This document shows, in pieces, positions 25,000-32,437 of a stretch of DNA of 64,000 nt (positions are counted from its first letter, which is position 1; each line of letters starts with the position of its first letter). This stretch comes from Dethiosulfatarculus sandiegensis (GTDB taxonomy: Bacteria; Desulfobacterota; Desulfarculia; Desulfarculales; Desulfarculaceae): positions 62,001 to 126,000 of the forward strand of contig NZ_AZAC01000002.1 of NCBI RefSeq assembly GCF_000931935.2, in the 5' to 3' direction. Below the pieces are notes generated by a model that did no database searches, was not told the DNA's origin, and worked only from the letters and a program-made list of their open reading frames with translations. Both the position numbers and the translations under genes were made by a program.

Positions 25000-25985
25000 A
25001 GTAAAAGTCCTTGAACCTTGCGGCGGTGCAAGGGGGTCACTTCCCTGGGCTCCTTGCCTTCAATAAACATGCGCACCTTTTCCCCTGGTTTGAATTTTCC
25101 ATAACCAGCCACAATCGCCAGGGCCAAGTCCATTTCCTGCCCTTGTTCGGGTCCCCAGTAAAGCCCCAGGGGGCCAGGGTTGCTGAAGGCGTGCATTTTC
25201 ACTGCGCCTGATTCGGGCAGTTTTTCCATGATCTGGTTTTCGGCCTGGTTGCGCCCCACCATGAGCTTGGCCTCAGGCGAAAGGCGTAAGTGCCTGCCGT
25301 GTTTAAGGGAGCGGATTTCATCGGCCCCCACCTGGGGGGTGTGTTCAAAAAGATCCTTGAGCCGGTTTGAAAAACCCGGTTCCGTGAGTAGACAGCCTCC
25401 GGCCGGGGCGGGGTAGGAGGTGACTCCAAACTCCTCGGCCAAGGCAATCTGGGGCTTGCGCCCCCGGCCGGAAAGGTCGAGCAGCATTTCCCGATCCACC
25501 AGGCCCTGGTTCTCCATGGGCGAGGCGGGCAGCAGCTTGGCGGAAAGGGGCCTTAGGATCTTGTCTTTGCATCCGCTCATTTTGGCCACTGTGGCCAGGG
25601 ACTGTTTGTTCTGGCTCATGGGCCGTTGTCCCATCACCTCACCGGTGAACAGGAAATCAAACCCCTTTTCCTCCAGGATAAGGCAGGCCTTTTCCAGCAT
25701 AAAGGCGTGACAGTCTATGCATGGGTTCATATGGGAGCCATAGCCGTAGCGGGGATTTTTAACAACCTTTTCCAGGTGTTCCTCAGATATATCCACCACA
25801 TTAAGGGGAATCCGGTTGGCTTTGGCCGAGGCCCGGGCCGCCTGGGCGTCGAAAAAGGGAGAAGTATAGGTTACAGCCTCCACATACACGCCGGCCCTTC
25901 TCAAAACCAGACAGGCCAGTATGGAATCCAGGCCGCCTGAAAACAGGCCCAGGGCCTTGGATTTGGGGGTGGGGGGTTCATTCAT
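24996..25985 (-). CDS. PP-loop ATPase, tRNA thiouridylase-like protein
   Basis: A 329-residue protein with an N-terminal adenylating PP-loop SGGLDS (about residues 16-21), as in MnmA/ThiI tRNA sulfur-transfer enzymes. NPCIDCHAFM (about 107-116) carries a CxxC. GEVMGQRPMSQNKQSLATVAK follows and PAPAGGCLLTEPGFSNRLKDL is a second conserved segment. The C-terminal third (LSPEAKLMVGRNQAENQIMEKL) resembles the NFACT-R/DUF814 module sometimes fused to such enzymes. It probably thiolates tRNA or another substrate, but it is not a canonical MnmA. It overlaps both neighbours (8 bases with the DUF434 gene, 4 with the SRPBCC gene). Confidence 0.75.
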   Translation of the reverse strand: MNEPPTPKSKALGLFSGGLDSILACLVLRRAGVYVEAVTYTSPFFDAQAARASAKANRIPLNVVDISEEHLEKVVKNPRYGYGSHMNPCIDCHAFMLEKACLILEEKGFDFLFTGEVMGQRPMSQNKQSLATVAKMSGCKDKILRPLSAKLLPASPMENQGLVDREMLLDLSGRGRKPQIALAEEFGVTSYPAPAGGCLLTEPGFSNRLKDLFEHTPQVGADEIRSLKHGRHLRLSPEAKLMVGRNQAENQIMEKLPESGAVKMHAFSNPGPLGLYWGPEQGQEMDLALAIVAGYGKFKPGEKVRMFIEGKEPREVTPLHRRKVQGLLL

Positions 25986-26724
25986 CAGGTAAAAATACCT
26001 CCAAGCGAAGAGCCAAGAACCTTGCCGTTAACTCCGGGGAAAGGTCGGCTTGGGTCAGAATTTTTTCAGGGTTTTGGATCAGGTCGCCCACAGGGTCTGT
26101 CGGCTGGTCCACCTGGTCCAGTAAAACCGAATCACTGGTGGCAACCGGTCCTTTGTGCTTAAAAAGTTCTTTTTCCGGCACCGGCACTGCCCGGGCGTCT
26201 CCGGTCATGCCGTTTCTGGCAAGCATGCGGCGTAAATTTCCGGCCAGCTCCCCGCTTTTTTTCAGCGGGCTGTCGAGCCAGATATATACGGCCGAGGCCC
26301 CGGACAGGGCCGCGAGCATGAGCTGAGCCGCTAACAGGGTGAGTTCTCCCGGTTTATGGGAGCTGCCCACCCCGGCAATATCGCGCACAACCCCGTCGTC
26401 GCCCAAAATGAGCCGTCCACCTTTGAGAGCGGTCTCCAGGGTTATTAACAGGTTGTGGCCATCCACCCCCACTCTGGCGCCGGCCAAGCGGTCAAGGCCG
26501 ATAAGCCTCGCCTTTCTGGCTCGGGCCGCCAAGGGGGCAAAGACGCCCCGCCTTAAAATGTGCCTGTCATGGCGGGTTAGGGTATAGCGGTCTCCCACCA
26601 GGGTCAAGACCCGTTCCCTGGGATAGCCCCTGGATAATAAAAAACGTAAATCTCTTGCCGCCTTATCCAGGTCTTTATCTACCGGCCTGAACTCCGGCCG
26701 CCTTGGCGGGTTTTCCCTGTTCAT
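25978..26724 (-). CDS. DUF434 / DUF5616-type protein
   Basis: A 248-residue protein of unknown function. The N-terminal part (AARDLRFLLSRGYPRERVLTLVGDRYTLTRHDRHILRRGV, about residues 22-61) matches my memory of DUF434. It is followed by a domain starting ARVGVDGHNLLITLE with Asp-rich strands, suggestive of a PIN/NYN-like nuclease fold. Whether it cuts RNA is inference only. The stop overlaps the PP-loop gene start by 8 bases, so the two products probably act together, perhaps in tRNA modification or quality control. The ribosome-binding site is weak. Confidence 0.65.
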   Translation of the reverse strand: MNRENPPRRPEFRPVDKDLDKAARDLRFLLSRGYPRERVLTLVGDRYTLTRHDRHILRRGVFAPLAARARKARLIGLDRLAGARVGVDGHNLLITLETALKGGRLILGDDGVVRDIAGVGSSHKPGELTLLAAQLMLAALSGASAVYIWLDSPLKKSGELAGNLRRMLARNGMTGDARAVPVPEKELFKHKGPVATSDSVLLDQVDQPTDPVGDLIQNPEKILTQADLSPELTARFLALRLEVFLPDE

Positions 26725-26748
26725 GGTTCTTAAGCCGCTTTTTTCAGG

Positions 26749-27453
26749 TTAGGGCACCTCTGACTGCTGCCAACTGTAGCAGAGCACCTTGGGCATTTCC
26801 TCCAGGCTCTTCAGCATTCCCTGCCATTTGCGGCCGGAGGTTATAGCCAGGGAATAGGTGAAGATCACCCGGTTGCTTTCAAGGCAGCGTTCCCGGCCGG
26901 TGAAGTTAAGGTTGGCCCTGTACTCCTTGAAGAGTTCGTGGATAAGGTCGTCCGGGTCTGTGCCTTCGGTCTCCACGGTAAGGGTGACAAACTGGGACCT
27001 GGTAATTAAAAGCTCCAGGCGCCGCATGATGGTGAGGGCCAAAATGGTCAATAACACCGCAGCAATGGAAGGCAGGTAAAGTCCGGCTCCCACCGCCAGT
27101 CCCACTCCGGTGCAGGTCCACATGGCTGCGGCCGTGGTGATGCCGATCGCCGAACGTTTGCCCTGGATTATGGCTCCCGCCCCCAGAAAACCCATGCCCG
27201 CCAGGGCATAGGAGGGCAGCCTGGCAGGGTCGATGCGAAACACCGATTCCTCGCCAAACGGGGAAAAGCTGGTGCCTAAGTATATGGAAAGACTCATCAC
27301 CAAGGCTCCGGCCATGGCAACCATCATGCAGGTGCGCAAGCCCGCCGCCCTGCTGTGGCGTTCCCGTTCCAGGCCGATAAAGAGGCCTAAGATGGTGGCC
27401 AGGGCAATGCGGCCGATCATGATCAATTCTTGGGAGGGTATTTGGGTAAACAT
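26749..27453 (-). CDS. MgtC/SapB-family membrane protein
   Basis: A 234-residue protein with an N-terminal membrane domain of about four or five helices: the MgtC signature GLFIGLERERHSRAAGLRTCMMVAMAGAL (about residues 19-50), then GMGFLGAGAIIQGKRSAIGITTAAAMWTCTGVGLAVGAG. A small soluble C-terminal domain (about 145-234) has the ACT-like pattern. The family is linked to Mg2+ homeostasis and survival under stress, not to transport itself. The gene is the first of the minus-strand set, 24 bases before the DUF434 gene. Confidence 0.88.
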   Translation of the reverse strand: MFTQIPSQELIMIGRIALATILGLFIGLERERHSRAAGLRTCMMVAMAGALVMSLSIYLGTSFSPFGEESVFRIDPARLPSYALAGMGFLGAGAIIQGKRSAIGITTAAAMWTCTGVGLAVGAGLYLPSIAAVLLTILALTIMRRLELLITRSQFVTLTVETEGTDPDDLIHELFKEYRANLNFTGRERCLESNRVIFTYSLAITSGRKWQGMLKSLEEMPKVLCYSWQQSEVP

Positions 27454-27634
27454 CTTTCGCCGCCTTACCGGGAGCCGCCTGGTTTATACCTAATTAAAAC
27501 GGAGTATAGTATGACCCCCGATAATGGTTATTTTACCCGGCCTGGCCCCTTAAGGTCTTGTCTTGATTTTACTTGCCTTGTTTTTATGGCCTTTTGCACG
27601 GAGCCGCTTCATGACATTCCGGCTAAATAATAAA

Positions 27635-27656
27635 AGCCCCGGCTGTTGCCGGGGCT
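27635..27656. repeat. Flanking hairpin repeat, left of copy C
   Basis: AGCCCCGGC (27635-27643) and GCCGGGGCT (27648-27656) form a perfect 9-bp stem with loop TGTT. It abuts the first base of repeat copy C. A 22-base sequence with 20 matches recurs at 27852-27873 on the other side, so the pair looks like a duplication around an insertion or twin terminators. Confidence 0.75.
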
Positions 27657-27849
27657 CAGGTTGTTGATAAACAACCTGAATGCGGGCCATGGACACACCC
27701 CTGAAAAATCTTAAATTTTTCTGGGACCCCGAATGACGGCCCGCCGAATTGCGAGCCTTTCCTAAGGCGAGTTATTCGAGCCAGTTGGCAAAACCACGTT
27801 TTTGCCAACTGGCATCTGACAAAGTCCAGGAGGACTTTGTCAGCAAGCT
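27657..27849 (+). repeat. 193-bp multi-hairpin intergenic repeat, copy C
   Basis: Same length as copy B, 15 substitutions, no gaps. S1 is CAGGTTGTT/AACAACCTG: relative to copy B a C-G pair became T-A, both sides changed. In S3, CCAGTTGG/CCAACTGG replaces CCACTTGG/CCAAGTGG, again with both sides changed. S4 is identical. S2 is weakened by two mismatches. It lies 58 bases beyond the 3' end of the minus-strand DnaJ-like gene. Confidence 0.92.
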
Positions 27850-27851
27850 AT

Positions 27852-27873
27852 AACCCCGGCTGCTGCCGGGGCT
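27852..27873. repeat. Flanking hairpin repeat, right of copy C
   Basis: CCCCGGC (27854-27860) and GCCGGGG (27865-27871) with loop TGCT. It differs from the left flanking hairpin at 2 of 22 positions. It is 34 bases from the DnaJ-like stop codon and could also act as that gene's transcription end. Confidence 0.7.
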
Positions 27874-27907
27874 GATCACAAAATGAACGGGATTAACGGC
27901 TTTTGGC

Positions 27908-28885
27908 TTAAAGCCCTTCTTTGGCCAGCTCCTGCAGGAGTTCCTTTTGCCTGGAGTTCAACTTTTTGGGGATTTTCACCTTTAGTTTCACGTAAAGATC
28001 CCCTCGGCCCGAACCCTTGAACCGGGGCAGCCCCTGACCCTTGAGTCGCAACCTGGAGCCGTTCTGGGCTCCCTTGGGCACCTTGATCGAGAGGTTGTTG
28101 TTGCCAAGTGTGGTTACTTCCACCTTGTCTCCCAAGGCGGCCTGGCTGAAATTGATTTCCTTTTCATATTCCAGGTCGTCGCCCTCCCTTTTGTAGGAGC
28201 TGTGCTCAAGCACCCTCACCCGGATCAAAAGGTCCCCCGGTTGGGCCCCTGCCGGTCCGGGCTCTCCCTTGCCGCCGAGCCTCAGCTTCTGGCCCGTGGC
28301 TATGCCCGCGGGTATCTTGACGCTGACCCGCTCCATTTTTCCGCCCCTGCGGTAGGAGACCATCTTGTTGGCTCCGTGAAACACCTCTTCCAGGCTTACC
28401 GGCAGCTCATAAATCAGGTCTGTTCCCTTCATGGGTTGGGCTGTTGCGTCGCCAAAGCCCTGGGAAAAGTCAAACCCCTGGGTTCCGCCTTGGGCCTGGC
28501 CCGGCCCCTGTCCGGTGAAGGTGTAGGTCCTGAAACCGCCGCCGCCGCCGGGCTGAGGGCCTCCCCTGCCCGAGAAAAAGCGGGAAAACCCACCCAAACC
28601 CATTTCGCGCAGGATATCTGCTATATCGCTTCCCTGGTAAATATCGTCCTGGCTGAAGCGCTGCTTAAATCCCTGGCTGCCAAAGGCGTCGTATTGCTTG
28701 CGTTTCTGTTCATCACTCAAGACGGCGTAGGCCTCGTTCACAGCCTTGAATTTTTCTTCGGCCGCCTTGTCACCCTTGTTGCGGTCAGGGTGATATTTCA
28801 TTGCCAGCTTACGGTAGGCCTTTTTGATTTCAGTGGGGCTTGCAGATTTTTCCAGACCCAGAGTTTTGTAATAGTCTTCCGCCAT
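27908..28885 (-). CDS. DnaJ-like co-chaperone without zinc finger (CbpA type)
   Basis: A 325-residue J-domain protein. The J domain (residues 4-69) includes the essential HPD motif in MKYHPDRN. A Gly/Phe-rich linker follows (about 95-150: [27 protein letters not shown]). The C-terminal beta-rich peptide-binding domains start at [20 protein letters not shown] and show [19 protein letters not shown] and [16 protein letters not shown]. The CxxCxGxG zinc-binding repeats of class I DnaJ are absent, so this is a class II (CbpA-like) partner for DnaK, stimulating its ATPase. No dnaK lies nearby. Confidence 0.92.
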   Translation of the reverse strand: MAEDYYKTLGLEKSASPTEIKKAYRKLAMKYHPDRNKGDKAAEEKFKAVNEAYAVLSDEQKRKQYDAFGSQGFKQRFSQDDIYQGSDIADILREMGLGGFSRFFSGRGGPQPGGGGGFRTYTFTGQGPGQAQGGTQGFDFSQGFGDATAQPMKGTDLIYELPVSLEEVFHGANKMVSYRRGGKMERVSVKIPAGIATGQKLRLGGKGEPGPAGAQPGDLLIRVRVLEHSSYKREGDDLEYEKEINFSQAALGDKVEVTTLGNNNLSIKVPKGAQNGSRLRLKGQGLPRFKGSGRGDLYVKLKVKIPKKLNSRQKELLQELAKEGL

Positions 28886-29028
28886 AAGTGCCTACTCGAT
28901 AAAAAAAGTTTAATGATTCAGTGGTAAATGCTTAACATCTTGCTCTGGGATTCAATATAAGTCTCTCCCCTGATAGTGTCAAGAAAGCCGGATTTTAGAA
29001 AAAAACGTGTTGTTGCCTAGTTGGCTAC

Positions 29029-29880
29029 TCAAAAAGGGGCCAGGCTGGAGTCGGTCACATCCGGCCCCAGTTTTTCGGGCATCATTTTTATCACGGTTTC
29101 AATGGCTTTCAAATTCAGCCCCAGATGTTTTAGGGCCTGCTTTTGCAAGGGGGGCACATACACGCTTTCCGAGGTGGTAAACCCGTAACCCTTCACCAGG
29201 ATATCGGCCAGATGCACCGCTGCCGCGGCCAGGGAGGCATTCGGCGCTTCAAGGGGGGTGTGATGCCAGCGAATCGGTTCAGTCAACTCAAGGGGAAGTT
29301 TCCAGCTTTCAGCCAGCCACATTCCGGCCTGACAGTGATTAAAGCCCAACACTTCCTCTTCGGCCCGCCCGGTTCCCATGTCCTCCACTTCAATCAACTC
29401 GGCTACTGATTCGGCGTCATGGGGAAGTTGAATCTGGATCACCACCTTGCCCAGGTCGTGTAAAAGGCCTGCCAGGGCTATTTCTTCCCTGCGTTCTTTT
29501 ATGGCGGGGCTCATCTCAGCCACCAGGCCGGTGGTCAGGGCCACGGCCAGGGAATGCTCCCAAAGGCCCAACTGTTTTTTTTTCATCATCTCAAACACAG
29601 CCGAGGTGAGGATAAGCCCCTTTATCACTTCAAAACCCAAAAGCACCAGGGCCTGGGTCAATGATCCCACCTTGCGGGAAAAACCGTAAAACGCACTGTT
29701 GGCCAGTTTCAACACCTTGGCGGTGAGAACCTGGTCCTTGCTGATGAGCTTGCCAATATCAGAGGCGGAAAAGCGGTGGGATTCCACGGCCCGGCTGATC
29801 TGATCCAGCATGCCGGGTAGGGTGGGCAGACTTTTCAAAAACTGAATCCGTTTTTTGGCATCCCTGGTCTCAACCGTCAT
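29029..29880 (-). CDS. HDOD domain protein
   Basis: A 283-residue HDOD protein, a non-enzymatic relative of HD phosphohydrolases used in signalling. Visible hallmarks are LPTLPGMLDQISRAV, ISKDQVLTAKVLKLANSAFYG, SLTQALVLLGFEVIKGLIL and LAGLLHDLGKVVIQ (about residues 21-150). The HD pair in LLHDLGK is present. I chose the ATG at 29880 (MTVETRDAKKR); the longer frame from 29934 would overlap the preceding gene by 65 bases. With this start it overlaps that gene by 11 bases, indicating coupling. The signal sensed is unknown. Confidence 0.85.
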   Translation of the reverse strand: MTVETRDAKKRIQFLKSLPTLPGMLDQISRAVESHRFSASDIGKLISKDQVLTAKVLKLANSAFYGFSRKVGSLTQALVLLGFEVIKGLILTSAVFEMMKKKQLGLWEHSLAVALTTGLVAEMSPAIKERREEIALAGLLHDLGKVVIQIQLPHDAESVAELIEVEDMGTGRAEEEVLGFNHCQAGMWLAESWKLPLELTEPIRWHHTPLEAPNASLAAAAVHLADILVKGYGFTTSESVYVPPLQKQALKHLGLNLKAIETVIKMMPEKLGPDVTDSSLAPF

Positions 29881-30241
29881 GACCCGGCCTGCCTTTCCCG
29901 GAAGAGGGAGCCTGGGCAAAGGTGTCTTCATCAAAAATTCTTTGCCTCAGGTTTTTACGGAAAATTTCCTTAATGGCCATGAGGATGGAGTCGTTTTCCA
30001 CCCTGGAGAAACGAAGCTCAAGCGCTTTCTTTTCCCGGCTCAGGTATCTTTCCCTTTCCCCTGCGTCTGTAAAGGCCTCACCCTCAATGAGGACAAACTG
30101 AATATCCAGCCTTTCCAAAAGGCGGATTTCTGATGCGCCCAGTTTTTTTCCCGCCGGAATAAGCGTCACCCCGTCCGGGCGAACCACATCCCTGGCCAGG
30201 GTGTGCCCCGGTTTCAGGTTTTTTATGGATACCTTGATCAT
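29870..30241 (-). CDS. Small conserved protein, possible signalling partner of the HDOD protein
   Basis: A 123-residue protein. Its N-terminal half (MIKVSIKNLKPGHTLARDVVRPDGVTLIPAGKKL) resembles the short strand-rich segment found before HD-GYP domains. In that family context the segment reads as G..LA.DV....G..L...G..L. The second half is charged and helical (RERYLSREKKALELRF). I do not assign a function. The stop overlaps the HDOD start by 11 bases, so both proteins are likely made from one message and may form one module. Confidence 0.6.
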   Translation of the reverse strand: MIKVSIKNLKPGHTLARDVVRPDGVTLIPAGKKLGASEIRLLERLDIQFVLIEGEAFTDAGERERYLSREKKALELRFSRVENDSILMAIKEIFRKNLRQRIFDEDTFAQAPSSGKGRPGHDG

Positions 30242-30385
30242 GCCCTTGCCTTTTGTTTAGCGTCTATGGTTTATCCCTTTAATTAATTTAGCAAACCCCG
30301 GATAAGCTAACAAGACGGGGTTGTAAGGAGGCCGGGCTGTGCTATGATCTGCTAAGGTAATTTTAAGACAAAGAGGTGTTTGTTT

Positions 30386-30829
30386 GTGATGGATGCGGTT
30401 CGGCATGAGTTTGTGAATCTGGCAAAAGTGGGGCTAGCCCCGGAAAAGGCCTGCGCCAGGCTCGCCGCCTCTCTCCAGGCCGGGGGTGAAAGGGTTCTTA
30501 TCTTGTGCGCCGATGAAACCCAGGCCAGGGAGATGGACCGGCTGTTGTGGGAGTTTGACCCGGTGTCTTTTGTTCCCCATGGCCTTATGACCGAAGAAGG
30601 TGCGGAACAAGAGCCGGTGCTTATCTGTTTTGGGGAAGCTTCCAATCGCAACCAGGCCGAAATTTTGATCTCGCTTTATATCCCGGAACTTCCCTTTACC
30701 GGCGGTTTTAAGCATGTCATTCAGTTTGTACCCGCCGAAGACGGCCCGGAACTGAAAAAAGCCCGCGACCGTTATCGCGAGTTGAAAAACAGCGGCATGC
30801 AGCTTATGCACACAACTCACCTGAATTAA
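30386..30829 (+). CDS. holC: DNA polymerase III chi subunit
   Basis: A 147-residue protein recognised as HolC, the clamp-loader accessory that links the replicase to single-strand binding protein. The conserved core is ERVLILCADETQAREMDRLLWEFDPVSFVPHGL (about residues 36-68), followed by a shorter half with HVIQFVPAEDG. The start is ambiguous: GTG at 30386 and ATG at 30389 are both downstream of AGAGGTG at workable distances, while the TTG at 30380 is too close. It is the only plus-strand gene in this stretch and ends 9 bases from a convergent gene. Confidence 0.85.
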   Translation: MMDAVRHEFVNLAKVGLAPEKACARLAASLQAGGERVLILCADETQAREMDRLLWEFDPVSFVPHGLMTEEGAEQEPVLICFGEASNRNQAEILISLYIPELPFTGGFKHVIQFVPAEDGPELKKARDRYRELKNSGMQLMHTTHLN

Positions 30830-30838
30830 ATCAAATCT

Positions 30839-31402
30839 TCAAGGCTTGGCTTTGTCAGAGTGTTTTTCCGGCAGGGGCGGAGAAAGAAATCCGCCTTTAA
30901 AGCGCAGAAGAACCTTTCCCTCGGGCCTGAAATAAACATAGTGCTCTTCATCCGAAAAATAGTTAACCATAAAAGACCGTTGGGGTTTGCCCCAGGCCAT
31001 CTCCACCAGGGGAAAGGTGTCGCCTTTTCTGATAATGCCCTTGGCCAGGCGGATTTTTTCCTTTTGCGGCAGGATCGTTTTTTTTATTCTGAGCAGGCGT
31101 TTTTTATGGCTTGAGGCTCGGCCCGGAACCAAGACAGCCGAAGACGCAGGTATATAACCTTCCCGCGGTCTGCCCTTTTCCGCCGCAGGACTGATTACAT
31201 GAAGGTCGGGGCCTTTGGGAGCGATCAATTTTAAGGGGGTGAAGGCGGGGAGTTCTGTTTTGACCCTGCCCTGCAGGTCTTTAAGGGTGGTTTTTTGGAG
31301 TAAGACAGCGCATATTTCGGCCTGGCCCCCATGGCAGGGCAAGGGGGCCAAGGCGATGATCAAGGCCAGCAGTATAAGAGTAACCGGCTTTATTTTTTTC
31401 AT
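30839..31402 (-). CDS. Exported protein of unknown function
   Basis: A 187-residue protein with a signal peptide (MKKIKPVTLILLALIIALAPLPCHG). The N-terminal half looks SH3-like or beta-rich (KTTLKDLQGRVKTELPAFTPLKLIAPKG). The C-terminal segment KGDTFPLVEMAWGKPQRSFMVNYFSDEEHYVYFRPEGKVLLRF has the small-outer-membrane-protein pattern (G.P, aromatic strand pairs) seen in BamE-like lipoproteins; that is a resemblance only. The start ATG shares its A with the previous gene's TGA as TGATG, so translation is coupled to the SH3 protein gene. It is probably an envelope partner of that protein. Confidence 0.65.
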   Translation of the reverse strand: MKKIKPVTLILLALIIALAPLPCHGGQAEICAVLLQKTTLKDLQGRVKTELPAFTPLKLIAPKGPDLHVISPAAEKGRPREGYIPASSAVLVPGRASSHKKRLLRIKKTILPQKEKIRLAKGIIRKGDTFPLVEMAWGKPQRSFMVNYFSDEEHYVYFRPEGKVLLRFKGGFLSPPLPEKHSDKAKP

Positions 31403-32055
31403 CAGTAGATGTTTGAGGAATAGCGTTTTTTTCGTTTTCCCATGGCCAAGCCTATGAGCCAGCCCAGGATAAGCACCCCCGCCCCGGCTAAAAACCACTG
31501 CAGGTTACTGCTGAATTTAATGGAATCCACCTCGGTCGTCATTTCGTCAATTTTGGCGGTTTGGGCCTTGAATTCCTGCTTTAAGTTTTCATGGGCCTTT
31601 TGCAGGTCAAGCACGCCCTGGGACTTGACGGTCAGGGCCTCCAGCTTTTCCTTGGTCTCGGCCTCTTGTTTTTCCGCTTCGGCAAGTTGGTTGGTGAGTT
31701 CCTGGTTGGCCTGGGTAAGCTCGGTCAACCGGGTGGTAAGGTCCTCTTTATCTTCGGGGTTCAGGGCCTTTAGCTTGAGGCCTGCAGTCTGCTCGGTTTG
31801 CAGGTACTGATACTTCATCCAGCCTTCGGTGCCGTCGGGCAGCCGGACCTTGGCCCAGCCCTTTTCACCCTTTTCAACCATGACCACCATATCGCCCGAA
31901 GAAAGCACATGCACAATTTTATTTTCCAGGCTGGGGCCGGTTCTCACCGTTACTTTGAGCTGGTCGGTTATGTATTGAGTTTCCCCGGCCAAAGCGGGAA
32001 GGTTCAAAAGAAAAAGGGCGACAATGGTTAAAAGCGCCGTGCGGCAGTGGAACAT
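31402..32055 (-). CDS. SH3 and membrane-anchor domain protein (TIGR04211 type)
   Basis: A 217-residue envelope protein. The order is signal peptide (ALLTIVALFLLNLPALA), bacterial SH3 domain (about residues 29-86: LKVTVRTGPSLENKIVHVLSSGD and WAKVRLPDGTEGWM), and a coiled coil (about 95-185, rich in QE/LTE repeats). A C-terminal membrane helix (WFLAGAGVLILGWLIGLAMG) then precedes a basic tail KRKKR. This matches the family described as SH3 with an anchor. The role is thought to be cell-envelope related but is not established. The following gene starts on its stop codon. Confidence 0.85.
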   Translation of the reverse strand: MFHCRTALLTIVALFLLNLPALAGETQYITDQLKVTVRTGPSLENKIVHVLSSGDMVVMVEKGEKGWAKVRLPDGTEGWMKYQYLQTEQTAGLKLKALNPEDKEDLTTRLTELTQANQELTNQLAEAEKQEAETKEKLEALTVKSQGVLDLQKAHENLKQEFKAQTAKIDEMTTEVDSIKFSSNLQWFLAGAGVLILGWLIGLAMGKRKKRYSSNIY

Positions 32056-32253
32056 GCCTAAAGACTCCTTGAGGCTCAGAGGGTTGGTAACAGATGTTAT
32101 GTGGCAAAATTAACAGACTGAAAGATTATAGTCAATTGGCGTCTAAAAGGGCAATAATCTGTAAATCAATGCTTTTATTGGTTAGTTTAACTTGATTTGA
32201 AAGTTCCCGGCTTGTTGTTTTGATTTCCCCGTACTCCGGTTATTCAACTGGAT

Positions 32254-32282
32254 TTGACCTTTTTTTATCGTAATGCTATGAG
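32254..32282 (+). promoter_or_regulatory. Possible sigma70 promoter
   Basis: TTGACC (32254-32259) and TATGAG (32277-32282) with a 17-base spacer, facing the dehydrogenase gene. The -10 box is only moderate. Confidence 0.4.
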
Positions 32283-32356
32283 CATGTAGGCAACCGTCTA
32301 AGGGACTGCCTTTCTCCGATCCCCTCACCGGAGGATTCCGATCTTGTGTGCAATGG

Positions 32357-32386
32357 AGGCCTAAGGGTGCTGAAAACACCCGGCCT
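32357..32386 (+). promoter_or_regulatory. Leader hairpin upstream of the dehydrogenase gene
   Basis: AGGCC (32357-32361) pairs with GGCCT (32382-32386), and GGGTG (32365-32369) with CACCC (32377-32381), with a 3-base bulge between. The GGGTG.TGAAAA part resembles the end of repeat copy E. It lies about 50 bases before the ATG. Confidence 0.5.
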
Positions 32387-32437
32387 TACTAATGGTTTTT
32401 GAGAAAGATTCACAACCGTTTTTGCGAAGGAGGAATC

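Larger units (their letters stand above)
27454..27907. other. Gene-free region with repeat copy C
   Basis: A 454-base spacer between the divergent upstream region of the MgtC-like gene and the 3' end of the DnaJ-like gene. It contains two near-identical 22-base hairpins (27635-27656, 27852-27873) flanking the 193-bp repeat at 27657-27849. No gene is seen. Confidence 0.6.
32056..32437. other. Divergent control region before the 3-hydroxyacyl-CoA dehydrogenase
   Basis: A 382-base spacer. It includes a probable promoter (32254-32282) and a strong hairpin (32357-32386), both listed. The rest is AT-rich and gene-free. Confidence 0.5.
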
